Shown here: positions 50,945-60,246 of the stretch, one piece after another
Layout: each line of letters opens with the position of its first letter
Numbering within the stretch: position 1 is the first letter of the stretch
Source of the DNA: KBS50 sp042666615
GTDB lineage: Bacteria; Actinomycetota; Actinomycetes; Mycobacteriales; Micromonosporaceae
Length of the DNA: 64,000 bases
Direction of reading: 5' to 3'
Assembly: GCF_042666615.1 (NCBI RefSeq)
Contig: NZ_JBHTDD010000001.1
Coordinates: 1 to 64,000, forward strand
Program-made: the position numbers and the translations under genes
Notes under the pieces: generated by a model
Databases searched by the model: none
Seen by the model: only the letters and a program-made list of their open reading frames with translations
What the model was told of the DNA's origin: nothing

Positions 50945-52108
50945 TCAGCCCTTGAGCAACTGCCTCGCCATGACGACCCGCTGCACCTGGTTCGTACCCT
51001 CGTAGATCTGGGTGATCTTGGCGTCCCGCATCATCCGCTCCAGCGGGTAGTCACGCGTGTAGCCGTACCCGCCGAGGAGCTGGACCGCGTCGGTGGTGAT
51101 CTCCATGGCCGCGTCGGAGGCGAAGCACTTGGCCGCGGCGCCGAAGAAGGTCAGATCGGCGTCGCCGCGCTCCGACTTCCCGGCCGCGACGTATGTCATC
51201 TGTCGCGCCGCCTCCAGCTTCATCCCCATGTCGGCGAGCATGAACTGGACACCCTGGAAGTCGGCCACCGGCTTGCCGAACTGCTTGCGTTCCTTGATGT
51301 ACGCCGTGGCGTAGTCCAGGGCACCCTGGGCGATGCCGACGGCCTGGGCGGCGATGGTGACCCGGGTGTGGTCCAGCGTGCGCATCGCGGTGGCGAAGCC
51401 GGTGCCCGGCGCGCCGATCATGCGGTCCGCCGGAATGCGCACATTGTCCAGATACACCTCACGAGTGGGTGAGCCCTTGATGCCGAGCTTCTTCTCCGGA
51501 GCGCCGAAGCTGACCCCGGGATCGGACTTCTCCACCACGAACGCCGAGATCCCCCGGGACCGGGCGGCCGGATCGGTCACCGCGAACACCGTGTAGAACT
51601 CCGAGACACCGGCGTTGGTGATCCACCGCTTGACCCCGTTGAGCACGTAATGGTCGCCGTCCCGCTCGGCCCGGGTCGTCATCGACGCGGCGTCGCTGCC
51701 GGCCTCCGGCTCGGAGAGGCAGTACGAGAACATCGCCTCGCCGGCGGCCACCGGGGTGAGGTAGCGACGCTTCACCTCGTCCGACCCGGCCAGCAGCAGC
51801 GGCATGGTGCCCAGCTTGTTGACCGCTGGAATGAGGGAGGAGGAAGCGCAGGCCCGCGCGACTTCCTCGATCACGATGGCGGTGGCCAAGGCGTCCGCCC
51901 CCGCGCCGCCATACTGCTCCGGAACGTGCGGGGCGTGGAAGTCGGCAGCCCGCAGCGCCTCGTAGGACGCCTTCGGGAACTCGCCGGTCTCGTCGGCCTC
52001 CGCCGCGTTCGGCGCGACCTTCGCGTCACAAACGTCGCGGACCGCCGCCCGGACGGCGTCGTGTTCCTCGGTCAACCGGTAGAGGTCAAACGACGATTCT
52101 GTCGTCAT
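50945..52108 (-). CDS. Acyl-CoA dehydrogenase (FadE25-like)
   Basis: The 387-residue FAD enzyme has the N-terminal LTEEHDAVRAAVRDVCDAKVAP, flavin-binding YCLSEPEAGSDAASM and WITNAGVSEFYTVFA, and the catalytic Glu370 in QIYEGTNQVQR near the C-terminus, as in short/medium-chain acyl-CoA dehydrogenases. It catalyses the first step of beta-oxidation or branched-chain acyl-CoA oxidation. ATG at 52108 with AAGGAAAGGG upstream. In mycobacteria FadE25 (Rv3274c) lies just before purE/purK, as here. It is divergent from ugd. Confidence 0.95.
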   Translation of the reverse strand: MTTESSFDLYRLTEEHDAVRAAVRDVCDAKVAPNAAEADETGEFPKASYEALRAADFHAPHVPEQYGGAGADALATAIVIEEVARACASSSLIPAVNKLGTMPLLLAGSDEVKRRYLTPVAAGEAMFSYCLSEPEAGSDAASMTTRAERDGDHYVLNGVKRWITNAGVSEFYTVFAVTDPAARSRGISAFVVEKSDPGVSFGAPEKKLGIKGSPTREVYLDNVRIPADRMIGAPGTGFATAMRTLDHTRVTIAAQAVGIAQGALDYATAYIKERKQFGKPVADFQGVQFMLADMGMKLEAARQMTYVAAGKSERGDADLTFFGAAAKCFASDAAMEITTDAVQLLGGYGYTRDYPLERMMRDAKITQIYEGTNQVQRVVMARQLLKG

Positions 52109-52390
52109 CGTGGCCCTTTCCTTGGCGACTATGCTGGTCAGCGGTAGCGTCGGCGTACTGGTGGCCCGGCCGCGCCGAGCGAGGATACCGACCAGGGTTC
52201 GCCCGTCACTTACCGGCGCGTAGGCTCATCCACTATCGTCTCCTGCGCCCGATGCGGCGGCATGAGCCAGCTCACACAACAGCAGATCGCCATTGTTAGA
52301 GCAGTAATGTCCACTTCCGGTGCCCACGCGAGGCGCCGCAGTCAGCTGCGACGCAAAGTAGCGCCGCCAGTGCGAGCGGAGAACCCAGGC

Positions 52391-53821
52391 GTGACGATTC
52401 CGTACCCGACCACTCAGCCCGTCCCGTTCGGCACGGTCAGCCCGCCGTCGGGCGCCGCCCGGCCCCGGCTGACCTTCCTGGGCACCGGCTACCTGGGTGC
52501 GACCTATGCCATCTGCTTCGCCGAGCTCGGCTACGAGGTGATGGGCGTCGACGTCGACGCCGACAAGATCGCCAGCCTGTCCGCCGGTGAGGTGCCGTTC
52601 CACGAGCCCGGCCTCGACGAACTGCTGCGCCGCAACCTGGCCTCCGGGCGGCTGCGGTTCAGCACCTCGTACCAGGAGGCCGCCGGATTCGGCGACGTGC
52701 ACTTCATCTGCGTCGGCACTCCGCAACGGGCCGACGGGATGGGCGCCGACCTCAGCTACGTGGAGAACTCGGTCACCAGCCTGGCCCAGCACCTGAACCG
52801 CAAGGCGCTGATCGTCGGCAAGTCGACAGTCCCCGTCGGCACCGCCGAGTGGATCGAGCAACTGGTCGGCAAGCACACCGAGACGGACCTCGGGATCGAG
52901 GTCGCCTGGAGCCCGGAGTTCCTGCAGGAGGGCTTCGCGGTCGAGGACGTGCTGCGTCCGAATCGGATCGTCGTCGGGGTGAAGTCCGAGTGGGCAAACA
53001 ACATGCTCTACTCCGCGCACAAGGGCGTGTTCGACCTGGCCGCCACCGAGGACCGCGAGGTCCCGCTGGTGGTCACCGACTTCGCCACGGCGGAGCTGGT
53101 GAAGGTGGCGGCGAACGCGTTCCTGGCCACCAAGATCTCGTTCATCAACGCGATGGCCGAGGTGTGCGAGGTCGCCGGCGGCGACGTCACCCAACTGGCC
53201 CGGGCGATCGGGTACGACCCGAGGATCGGCAACCGGTTCCTCCAGGCTGGAGTCGGCTTCGGCGGCGGTTGCCTGCCCAAGGACATCCGTGCGTTCCAGG
53301 CCCGCGCCCAGGAACTGGGGGCCGGTGAGGCGCTGCGGTTCCTGCACGAGGTGGACCTGATCAACACGCGCCGACGCAACCGGGTGCTCCAACTCGCCGC
53401 CGATCTGCTCGGCCGCCGCTACGGCCCGGCGGGCCCGGACCTGTCGGGCACCCGGATCGCGGTGCTCGGTGCCACCTTCAAGCCCAACTCCGACGACGTA
53501 CGGGACGCGCCGTCGCTGGCGGTCGCGGCGCTGCTGCGCAAGGCCGGCGCGGACGTCCGCGTGTACGACCCGGAGGGCATCGACAACGCCCGTAAGGCGC
53601 AGCCGGAACTGACCTACGAGGCCAGCATGGCCGACGCCGCCCGGAACGCCGACCTGATCTGCGTGCTGACCGAGTGGGCCGACTTCCGAAACGCCGACCC
53701 GGTCGCCCTGGGAGAGCTGGTCGCCGGCCGACGCGTCATCGACGGTCGGAACTGCCTCGATCCCCACCTGTGGGCCCAGGCCGGCTGGGAGTACCGCGGC
53801 ATGGGACGTCCCCAGGCCTGA
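52391..53821 (+). CDS. ugd: UDP-glucose 6-dehydrogenase
   Basis: The 476-residue enzyme oxidises UDP-glucose to UDP-glucuronate in two NAD-dependent steps. The Rossmann motif is GTGYLG (31-36), STVPVGTAEW lies in the middle and the catalytic Cys294 in FGGGCLPKDIRAF. The C-terminal UDP-binding domain (ATFKPNSDDVRDAPS) follows. The product feeds envelope uronic acids or xylose/arabinose-type sugars. GTG at 52391, 43 codons into the longer open frame; the earlier sequence is Arg/Gln-rich without homology, so it is leader or untranslated. It is followed by a hairpin and then by the giant membrane-protein gene. Confidence 0.94.
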   Translation: MTIPYPTTQPVPFGTVSPPSGAARPRLTFLGTGYLGATYAICFAELGYEVMGVDVDADKIASLSAGEVPFHEPGLDELLRRNLASGRLRFSTSYQEAAGFGDVHFICVGTPQRADGMGADLSYVENSVTSLAQHLNRKALIVGKSTVPVGTAEWIEQLVGKHTETDLGIEVAWSPEFLQEGFAVEDVLRPNRIVVGVKSEWANNMLYSAHKGVFDLAATEDREVPLVVTDFATAELVKVAANAFLATKISFINAMAEVCEVAGGDVTQLARAIGYDPRIGNRFLQAGVGFGGGCLPKDIRAFQARAQELGAGEALRFLHEVDLINTRRRNRVLQLAADLLGRRYGPAGPDLSGTRIAVLGATFKPNSDDVRDAPSLAVAALLRKAGADVRVYDPEGIDNARKAQPELTYEASMADAARNADLICVLTEWADFRNADPVALGELVAGRRVIDGRNCLDPHLWAQAGWEYRGMGRPQA

Positions 53822-53833
53822 CGCGACGACGGT

Positions 53834-53866
53834 GGCGACCGTGGACCGGCCAGGTCCACGGTCGCC
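53834..53866. terminator. Hairpin terminator after ugd
   Basis: A perfect 14-bp stem (53834-53847 with 53853-53866) and a 5-nt loop start 13 bases after the ugd stop codon. Confidence 0.8.
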
Positions 53867-53972
53867 GCCGTTTCCGCGTGATCTTCCATCACCAAGGGGC
53901 TATTCAACAGTTGCCTGGTTTGGGCATGCTTCGGTGGGAGACAAACGCGGACGGCCGCGCGAAGGGGGAGCC

Positions 53973-56900
53973 ATGAGTACGTACCAGTGCTCCTCGTGCG
54001 GACGCCTGATCGAGTCGGCACCGATCTGCCCCTTCTGCGGCGCGGAGCAGCACCAGTGGGCGGACGACCTGGTCCGTATCGAGCGTTCCATCGCCGAGAT
54101 GAAGCAGCGCGAGCTGGCGATCGCGCAGGAACAGAAGAAGATCGCCCAGCAGATGCAGGCGGCGATGTTCCAGCGGGACATCCTGGCGCACGCCAGCGAG
54201 GAGAAGCTGCGGGCCGCCAGCCGGTCCCGCCGATTCCGGCGCGGCGCCAACCGCCGTCCACCGCAGACACCGCCACCGGCCGGGCCGTTCCCCGCCGGCC
54301 CGGCCTCCAGCGGACCGGGCACCAGCGGACCGGCCTCCAGCGGACCGGGCACCAGCGGACCGGGCACCAGCGGACCGCATGCGGACCGCCCGGATGGGAC
54401 CGAACGCCCCGCGACCCCCCCGACCACGGCCCCCCGGACCGGGGCGGCACCCGCCGCGGCACCGGAGTCCACCTCGGGCGCCCCCAAGCCGCCGGGGTCC
54501 ACGTCGGCCGGCCCTACAGCGCCCGAGTCCACCTCGGCCGGCCCCACGGCCCCCGAGTCCACCTCGGCCGGCCCCACGGCCGACCGGGTCCGTCCCGACC
54601 AGGCGCCTGCGGACCGGGTGGCGAGCGGTCGCGCCGGTGGCGGAGACCCCGCCGCCACCGGGCCCCGGGTGCCGCGACAGGGTCCGCTCCACGACGACCG
54701 GGTACGCCGGAGGCGCGCCACCTCGTCGCCGTACCCGGCCGCGCCGTCGCTGGATCCCGACGAGCCGCGCGTCGACCCCCGACCGTCGAATGTGGGCGCC
54801 GGCGAGCCACCGCCCCGCCTGGACTTCCCGCCGGACCCGGCCGGCGGAGCGGACCGACCGCACCAGCCGGAGGCGTCCTCCCGCGAGGTGCAGAACATCT
54901 TCCTCGGCCTGGCCGGACTGCTGTTCGGCGTCGCGGCGGCGGCGTTCGCGGTGGTGGCGGTCACCTCGCTCGCCGACGGCAGCCGGGTCGCCATCCTCGC
55001 TGGCGCGACCGTCCTCATGCTGGCCGCCGCGCCGGTGGTGGCCCGGCGCGGGCTCACCTCCACCGCCGAAACGATCGCCGCGGTGGGGCTCCTGCTGGTG
55101 CCGTTGACCGGGTACGCGGTGTGGACGGTGGACGCGGTCTGGACCAGCGGGCTGTCCGGTGCGGTCTTCGCCGGATTCACGTTCCTCAGCACCGCACTGG
55201 TCGCCGGCCTGTATGCCGGGGCCACCGGGCTGGCCGCCCCCCGGTACGCCACCGTCCTCGCCGGACAGCCCGTGCTGCCGTTGCTGGCGTACGACTGGAT
55301 CACCGGCCCGGCCGGGTGGGCGCTGACCCTCACCGGTGTGGCGGTCCTGGACCTCTACCTCGCTCGGTTGTTCACCGTGGACGGACGGCTGGTGGTGACG
55401 TCCTGGCTGTCCAGGCGCGCCGGACCGGCGGAGCCGGCTGCCGACCACACGGCGGACCGGCCGGGTCGGCGGCGCGCCGACGACCCGGCCGTCAGCCGGC
55501 CCGAGGGGGCCGAAGAGGAGTCGGACGCCGTCGTCACCACCGGCATCGGGGAGCGCGCGAGCCGGACCGGCGCGGGCGCGGAGTTCGAACCGGACGTGCC
55601 GCCCGCCGCCGCGACGGCCCCCACCGCCCCGGTAATCGCCTGGCTGCGCGAGCTGACCTGGTTGCTGCACGCCCTGGCGATCACCATCGCGTTGGCGTAC
55701 GCGGTCCAGGCCCTGGTAGTCGCTGTGACCGTGCCGGAAGCTGTCCGGGGCGCCACCGTCCTGCTGCTGGCCGCGGCCGTGGCACTTGTCGGCGCGATGA
55801 GCGTGGGCCGCCCCGCGCTTACCGATGTCGCCGCCGGCCTGCTGACCCTGGCGGTCATCGGCGCCTTTGGTCGGGTGGCGGCCGTGGCCGTGCCCGGCCG
55901 CGCCCTGCTCCCCGTCGCCGCCGTTGTCGCGGTGACCGGGATCGGCGTGCGCGCCGTCCCGCCGCGACTGCGTCGCGGCCCGGAGCTGGCCTCGGCGATC
56001 GCCCTCGTGGTGATCGGAGCGGTGGTCGCCGGCACCGCGCTACGCGCCGCGCTGGCGCCGATCCGGGCCGCCCTGCCGCCGTGGCAGGCCGATCTCGGTG
56101 GGTACGCCGACACGTTGGCCCGGGCCGTCGGTCCCGCCGGTTGGCAGCTCGCCGCCGCGGCGTTCCTGCTCACGGTGACCGCCGTGATCGCTCTTCCGGC
56201 TGGCCTGCGCCGTGAGTTCGCGGTGACCGGGACCGTGGTGACGGCGCTCGCGGTGCCCGCCGCGCTGGGGCTGCCGTGGCCGGCCGCCCCCTGGCCGGGG
56301 GTGCTCGCGGCGATCGGTATCGCCGTCACCGGGCTGACCGCCGAGTCGGAACGGGCCGCCCGGGCGCACGCGGTGGGTGCCGCCGTGGCCGGTCTCGGCG
56401 CCGCCGGCGCGGCGATGACCCGTCCCGCGTCCACCGCGGCCGTGCTCACCGTGCTGGCCGTCGCGGGGGTGCTTATCGCGCTGGCCCCACGCGTCGCCAG
56501 CTCCGCCGGTTCCGCCGCCTGGTACGTGCCGCGGTCCACCCGCCTGAACGCCGTCGGTGATCGTACGGCCGGGGGCGGGATCGCCGGCCGGGGCCGCCTG
56601 GCCGGCGTCGTCGCGGACTGGGCAGCCGGCGGGGCCGCGCTGGCGGTGCCCGGCGCGGTGGCCGCGTTCGCGGCGGCGGCGCTGCCGCTCGGTCCGGCAC
56701 CGGCACCGGAAGCGGTCGAACGGGCCAGCCTGACCGTGCTGGCCGCCAGCTTCCTGGCCGCCTGCGGCACGCTCGGTTACGCGGCGCTGCGCCAGGTCGC
56801 GCACCGGCAGATCGGTTTCCCGCTGACGGCCGGCACCGGCCTCGGCGCGCTGGCGGTCGCCATCGCGGCCTTCGGCGCGCCGGGGGCGACCCTCGCCGAC

Positions 56901-59567
56901 GCCCTGGTCGGCGCCGCCCTGCTGGTCGCGGCTGCGCTGCTGGTCCTCGCCCCGTCCATCGACGCCAGCCGACGCGCCGACCGGACGCTGGACGGCCCGG
57001 ACTTCGCCGCGGCCGCCGCCACGGCCGCCGCGGTCGGCGCGCTCGCCCGGATCGCGGCGATCCTGGTGCCCGGCTCCGCGCTGGCAGCCGCGGCGGGGCT
57101 GGTACTGATGGTCGCCGCAGCCGCCCGGGCGATGCCCGCCCAGTGGCGCCGGGGACCGACGTTCGGTCTGCTGGTCACCGGTGCGGTGATCGCGGCGGTG
57201 GCCGGCTGGACCGCGGTGGTCGGCGGATTGCGGGCGTTGGCCACGCCGGGCCGGATCTGGGCGGCCGACCTCACGAACTGGTCGGCTCACGTGCCGGGCG
57301 GGGCCGGTTGGCAGGCACCGGTGGCGCTGGCCCTGCTCGCCCTCGCGGCCTCGATCCTGCTGCCCAGGCCCCGGGCGTACGACGTCGCCGCGGTCTGCGC
57401 CGGGCTGGCCGCCATCGGTACACCGGCCGCGTTCGGCCTGCCCTGGTGGTCGCCGATGGTGGTGAGCGGCGTCGTCGCGATCGGCTACGCGACCGCCGCC
57501 GTGGCGGCCGCCGATCCGCGCGCCGGGCTCACCAGAGCCGTCCTCGCCGGCTGCATGGCGCTGCACGCCGTCGGCGCCAGCCTGGTCCGCCCGTGGACCA
57601 CGGCCACGGCGCTGATCGGGATCGCCCTGTTGGGCGTGGTGGTGGCGGTGCTGGCCCGCGCCATCGGCACGATGACCGCCGAGCCGGAGCCGCGCCCGGA
57701 CGGCGAGCCGGCACCGGCCGTGGATCGGGCGGCGGCGATGCCGGTGCACCTGGCCCAGATCGGCGGTATGGCCACCGGTGGCGCCCTACTCGCTCTCCCC
57801 GGCGCGCTGGCCGCACTGGCCGCTCAGCTCGGCTGGGCCGCGGAGATCATCCTGACGGCGACTCTGGGCGGATCGAGCCTCGGCGTCGCGCTCCTTGCCC
57901 TGGCCCGTCGCCGGGTCCCGGAATATCTGCCGTACGCGACGGTCGGCATCGCCTGCGGCGCCACCGTGACCGCGGCGGTGTCGTTCTTCACTGATCTGCC
58001 GTACGGCGTCTACGCGGCGGCCGCCGCGCTGCTCGGTGTGCTCGCCGAGCTGATGCGGGCGGCCACCCCACCGCCGGGGGCCACCGACGGGCCGCACCGG
58101 CGGTGGACGGTGCTGCTCGGCGGTGCCCGACGCCGGCTGCCCGACCCGCCGCGCAGCCGGTGGTCGGTCAGCCCGACGGTGGGCGCGCTCGCGGTCTCCG
58201 CGCTACCCGCCGCGCTGGCCATCGTGGCGGTGGCTCCGGCGCTTGTCGTCGCGCTTGTCGAGCCGTACCGGGTGCTGGGCCGGATCTGGGACGGCCCGCC
58301 GCCGGAACTGCTCGCCCCACCGCCCGGCGCGGTCGATTCGAGCAACGTGTTGGCGGCTCTGCTGCTGACCACCGCCGCCGCACTCGGTGCGACCGGGTTG
58401 AGCGGAGGCCGCCCGGCCCGGGCGGTACCGGTGGTGCTGCCCGGAGCCGCCATCACCCTGCTGATCACGCCGACCTCGCTCGGTATGGGGTGGCCGAACG
58501 CCACCATGGCGGCGCTCGTCGTCTTCACCATCTCGATGCTCGGCCTGGCCCTCACCCCACCACCGCCGGCCGCGGAGCGGTCCCGTTCACTGCGGGTGGC
58601 GCGGATTCTGGTGTTCGGCATCGGTCTGGCGGCCGGCGGCGCCGGGCTGGCCGGCAGCCTCGCCGTCCAGAACCTCACCCTGTTCACCCTGGGTGCCGCG
58701 GTGGGTGTCGGCGCCGTCGCCGCGTTCGCCGGCCGGAGCCAGCCCGCCCGGATTCTCGGTTGGTTGTTCGCCTCGGTGATGGCGCAACTGTTCGTGCTGA
58801 CCGTGGCGCTTGTCGCTGGGCTGCCACCGACCTGGTCGGCGTTCGGCGTGCTGGCTGTCGGCGCGGTGCTGCTGGTGGTGGCCCGGACGTTGCCCCGGTT
58901 GCGCCGGCCGGAGGCGCGGGCCGAGTCGGCCACCGTGGAGTGGACCGGCTACGGTGCCGCGCTGATCGCACTCGCCCTGGCGTTCCAGTCGCCGCGACAC
59001 ATCGCCGCGCTGCTGGCCGCGTGGGGGGCGGTGATCGGGGTGGCCGCGAGCCGGCCCGGACGCGGCACCATCGAGCGCCGGGCGCTGTTCTGGTCGGCGG
59101 TGGCCTGCGAGATCAGCGCCTGGTGGCTGCTCATGTGGATTTCCGATGTCGGGTTGCCGGAGGCCTACACGCTGCCGTTCGCCGCGTTGGCGCTGCTGGT
59201 CGGAGTGCTGGAGGTGCGCCACCATCCCGAGTTGAGCAGCTGGCTGGCGTACGGTCCGGCGCTGGTCGCCGCCTTCCTGCCCACGCTGGCGATCGTGCTG
59301 GTCAGCGACGCCAGCAGCACCCGGCAGGTCCTGTTGCTGCTCGGCGCGGTGGCGGTGCTCATCGCCGGCTCGACCAGCCGGCAGCAGGCGCCGGTGGTGG
59401 TGGGTGCCGTGGTCACCGCGATCACGGCGCTGCACGCGCTTACCGTGTACGGCCCGTGGTTGGTGCTCATCCCGGTCGGGATCGTGCTGCTCGTGCTCGG
59501 GGCCAGCAACGAGCGGCGCCGCCGCACGCAGGACCGCCTGCGCGGCGCCCTGCGCGGCATGCGGTAA
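53973..59567 (+). CDS. 1864-residue zinc-ribbon, linker and multi-span membrane protein (possibly SCO7613 C-terminal-domain type)
   Basis: The first 25 residues form a rubredoxin-like zinc ribbon (YQCSSCGRLIESAPICPFCG; CxxC twice). A coiled-coil-like helix follows (EMKQRELAIAQEQKKIAQQM, about 45-80). Then comes a linker of about 200 residues with SSGPGTSGP and PESTSAGPTA repeats, and about 1500 residues of alternating hydrophobic helices (dozens of spans). Modules recur near residues 666-850, 1056-1235 and 1389-1530 (LGLPW, GRIW, GPxGWQ landmarks), so the membrane part arose by internal duplication. I recall similar architecture as SCO7613 C-terminal-domain membrane proteins, with moderate certainty; the function is unknown. 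ATG at 53973 has GGGGGAG just upstream. It ends in a Arg-rich tail (NERRRRTQDRLRGALRGM). Confidence 0.85.
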   Translation: MSTYQCSSCGRLIESAPICPFCGAEQHQWADDLVRIERSIAEMKQRELAIAQEQKKIAQQMQAAMFQRDILAHASEEKLRAASRSRRFRRGANRRPPQTPPPAGPFPAGPASSGPGTSGPASSGPGTSGPGTSGPHADRPDGTERPATPPTTAPRTGAAPAAAPESTSGAPKPPGSTSAGPTAPESTSAGPTAPESTSAGPTADRVRPDQAPADRVASGRAGGGDPAATGPRVPRQGPLHDDRVRRRRATSSPYPAAPSLDPDEPRVDPRPSNVGAGEPPPRLDFPPDPAGGADRPHQPEASSREVQNIFLGLAGLLFGVAAAAFAVVAVTSLADGSRVAILAGATVLMLAAAPVVARRGLTSTAETIAAVGLLLVPLTGYAVWTVDAVWTSGLSGAVFAGFTFLSTALVAGLYAGATGLAAPRYATVLAGQPVLPLLAYDWITGPAGWALTLTGVAVLDLYLARLFTVDGRLVVTSWLSRRAGPAEPAADHTADRPGRRRADDPAVSRPEGAEEESDAVVTTGIGERASRTGAGAEFEPDVPPAAATAPTAPVIAWLRELTWLLHALAITIALAYAVQALVVAVTVPEAVRGATVLLLAAAVALVGAMSVGRPALTDVAAGLLTLAVIGAFGRVAAVAVPGRALLPVAAVVAVTGIGVRAVPPRLRRGPELASAIALVVIGAVVAGTALRAALAPIRAALPPWQADLGGYADTLARAVGPAGWQLAAAAFLLTVTAVIALPAGLRREFAVTGTVVTALAVPAALGLPWPAAPWPGVLAAIGIAVTGLTAESERAARAHAVGAAVAGLGAAGAAMTRPASTAAVLTVLAVAGVLIALAPRVASSAGSAAWYVPRSTRLNAVGDRTAGGGIAGRGRLAGVVADWAAGGAALAVPGAVAAFAAAALPLGPAPAPEAVERASLTVLAASFLAACGTLGYAALRQVAHRQIGFPLTAGTGLGALAVAIAAFGAPGATLADALVGAALLVAAALLVLAPSIDASRRADRTLDGPDFAAAAATAAAVGALARIAAILVPGSALAAAAGLVLMVAAAARAMPAQWRRGPTFGLLVTGAVIAAVAGWTAVVGGLRALATPGRIWAADLTNWSAHVPGGAGWQAPVALALLALAASILLPRPRAYDVAAVCAGLAAIGTPAAFGLPWWSPMVVSGVVAIGYATAAVAAADPRAGLTRAVLAGCMALHAVGASLVRPWTTATALIGIALLGVVVAVLARAIGTMTAEPEPRPDGEPAPAVDRAAAMPVHLAQIGGMATGGALLALPGALAALAAQLGWAAEIILTATLGGSSLGVALLALARRRVPEYLPYATVGIACGATVTAAVSFFTDLPYGVYAAAAALLGVLAELMRAATPPPGATDGPHRRWTVLLGGARRRLPDPPRSRWSVSPTVGALAVSALPAALAIVAVAPALVVALVEPYRVLGRIWDGPPPELLAPPPGAVDSSNVLAALLLTTAAALGATGLSGGRPARAVPVVLPGAAITLLITPTSLGMGWPNATMAALVVFTISMLGLALTPPPPAAERSRSLRVARILVFGIGLAAGGAGLAGSLAVQNLTLFTLGAAVGVGAVAAFAGRSQPARILGWLFASVMAQLFVLTVALVAGLPPTWSAFGVLAVGAVLLVVARTLPRLRRPEARAESATVEWTGYGAALIALALAFQSPRHIAALLAAWGAVIGVAASRPGRGTIERRALFWSAVACEISAWWLLMWISDVGLPEAYTLPFAALALLVGVLEVRHHPELSSWLAYGPALVAAFLPTLAIVLVSDASSTRQVLLLLGAVAVLIAGSTSRQQAPVVVGAVVTAITALHALTVYGPWLVLIPVGIVLLVLGASNERRRRTQDRLRGALRGMR
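54296..54590. repeat. In-frame short tandem repeats in the giant protein's linker
   Basis: Two repeat blocks lie in the linker: about five copies of a 15- to 18-base unit encoding (S/T)SGPG/A near 54296-54380, and three copies of a 30-base unit encoding PESTSAGPTA near 54500-54590. Both keep the frame, and copy number probably varies between strains. Confidence 0.8.
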
Positions 59568-59615
59568 CCCCCGCACCCCCCGTCCCCCGGTCCCCCTCCC
59601 CCAGCCCTCCTCGTT

Positions 59616-59683
59616 GATCTTGCGGTTGTGGCTCCGGCATAGGGCACAAAAGCACCCATAACGGCAACCCAAAATGCAAGATC
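59616..59683 (+). repeat. 68-bp palindromic repeat, copy D
   Basis: GATCTTGCGGTTGTGGCTC and a right arm ending in CCCAAAATGCAAGATC form an imperfect palindrome of the same length and orientation as copies B and E. The left flank is a long C-rich tract and the right flank G-rich, extending the stem. It lies between the convergent giant-membrane-protein and purE genes. Confidence 0.8.
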
Positions 59684-59699
59684 GACGTGGTAGGGGGGT

Positions 59700-60206
59700 T
59701 TAGGGGAGCGAGGCGCGCAAGGCCGCTTCCTTCTCCGCCACCAGGTCCGCCAACTCGCCCTGGTACGCCGACATCCGATCCCGCACCGCGGGGTCCGACG
59801 CGCCGAGGATGCGGACCGCGAGCAGGCCGGCATTGCGGGCGTTGCCGATGGACACGGTGGCCACCGGTACCCCGGCCGGCATCTGGACGATGGACAACAG
59901 CGAGTCCATCCCGTCCAGGTGCTTCAGTGGCACCGGCACCCCGATCACCGGCAGCGGGGTGACCGAGGCGACCATGCCGGGCAGGGCGGCCGCACCACCG
60001 GCCCCCGCGATGATCACCCTGATTCCGCGACCGGCCGCGGCGCGTCCGTACTCGATCATCTTGACCGGGGTCCGGTGCGCCGAGACCACCGACACCTCGT
60101 AGCCGACGCCGAACGAGTCGAGCGCCTCGGCCGCGGCCCGCATGGTGGGCCAGTCCGAGTCACTTCCCATGATCAGCCCGACCGCCGGTGCCGATTCGTC
60201 GCTCAT
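59700..60206 (-). CDS. purE: N5-carboxyaminoimidazole ribonucleotide mutase
   Basis: The 168-residue PurE moves the carboxyl group of N5-CAIR to C4 in purine synthesis. The signatures are GLIMGSDSDWPTM with catalytic Ser/Asp, VVSAHRTPVKM (His general acid), AGAGGAAALPGMVAS and IVQMPAGVPVATVSIG. ATG at 60206 with AGGGTGG upstream. It lies 40 bp downstream of purK on the same strand, forming the classical two-gene unit, and corresponds to Rv3275c. Palindromic repeat copy D follows its stop. Confidence 0.96.
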   Translation of the reverse strand: MSDESAPAVGLIMGSDSDWPTMRAAAEALDSFGVGYEVSVVSAHRTPVKMIEYGRAAAGRGIRVIIAGAGGAAALPGMVASVTPLPVIGVPVPLKHLDGMDSLLSIVQMPAGVPVATVSIGNARNAGLLAVRILGASDPAVRDRMSAYQGELADLVAEKEAALRASLP

Positions 60207-60246
60207 CAGGTCCACCCTTCGTTCGCGACCGCCGGGCTCTCGAAGC

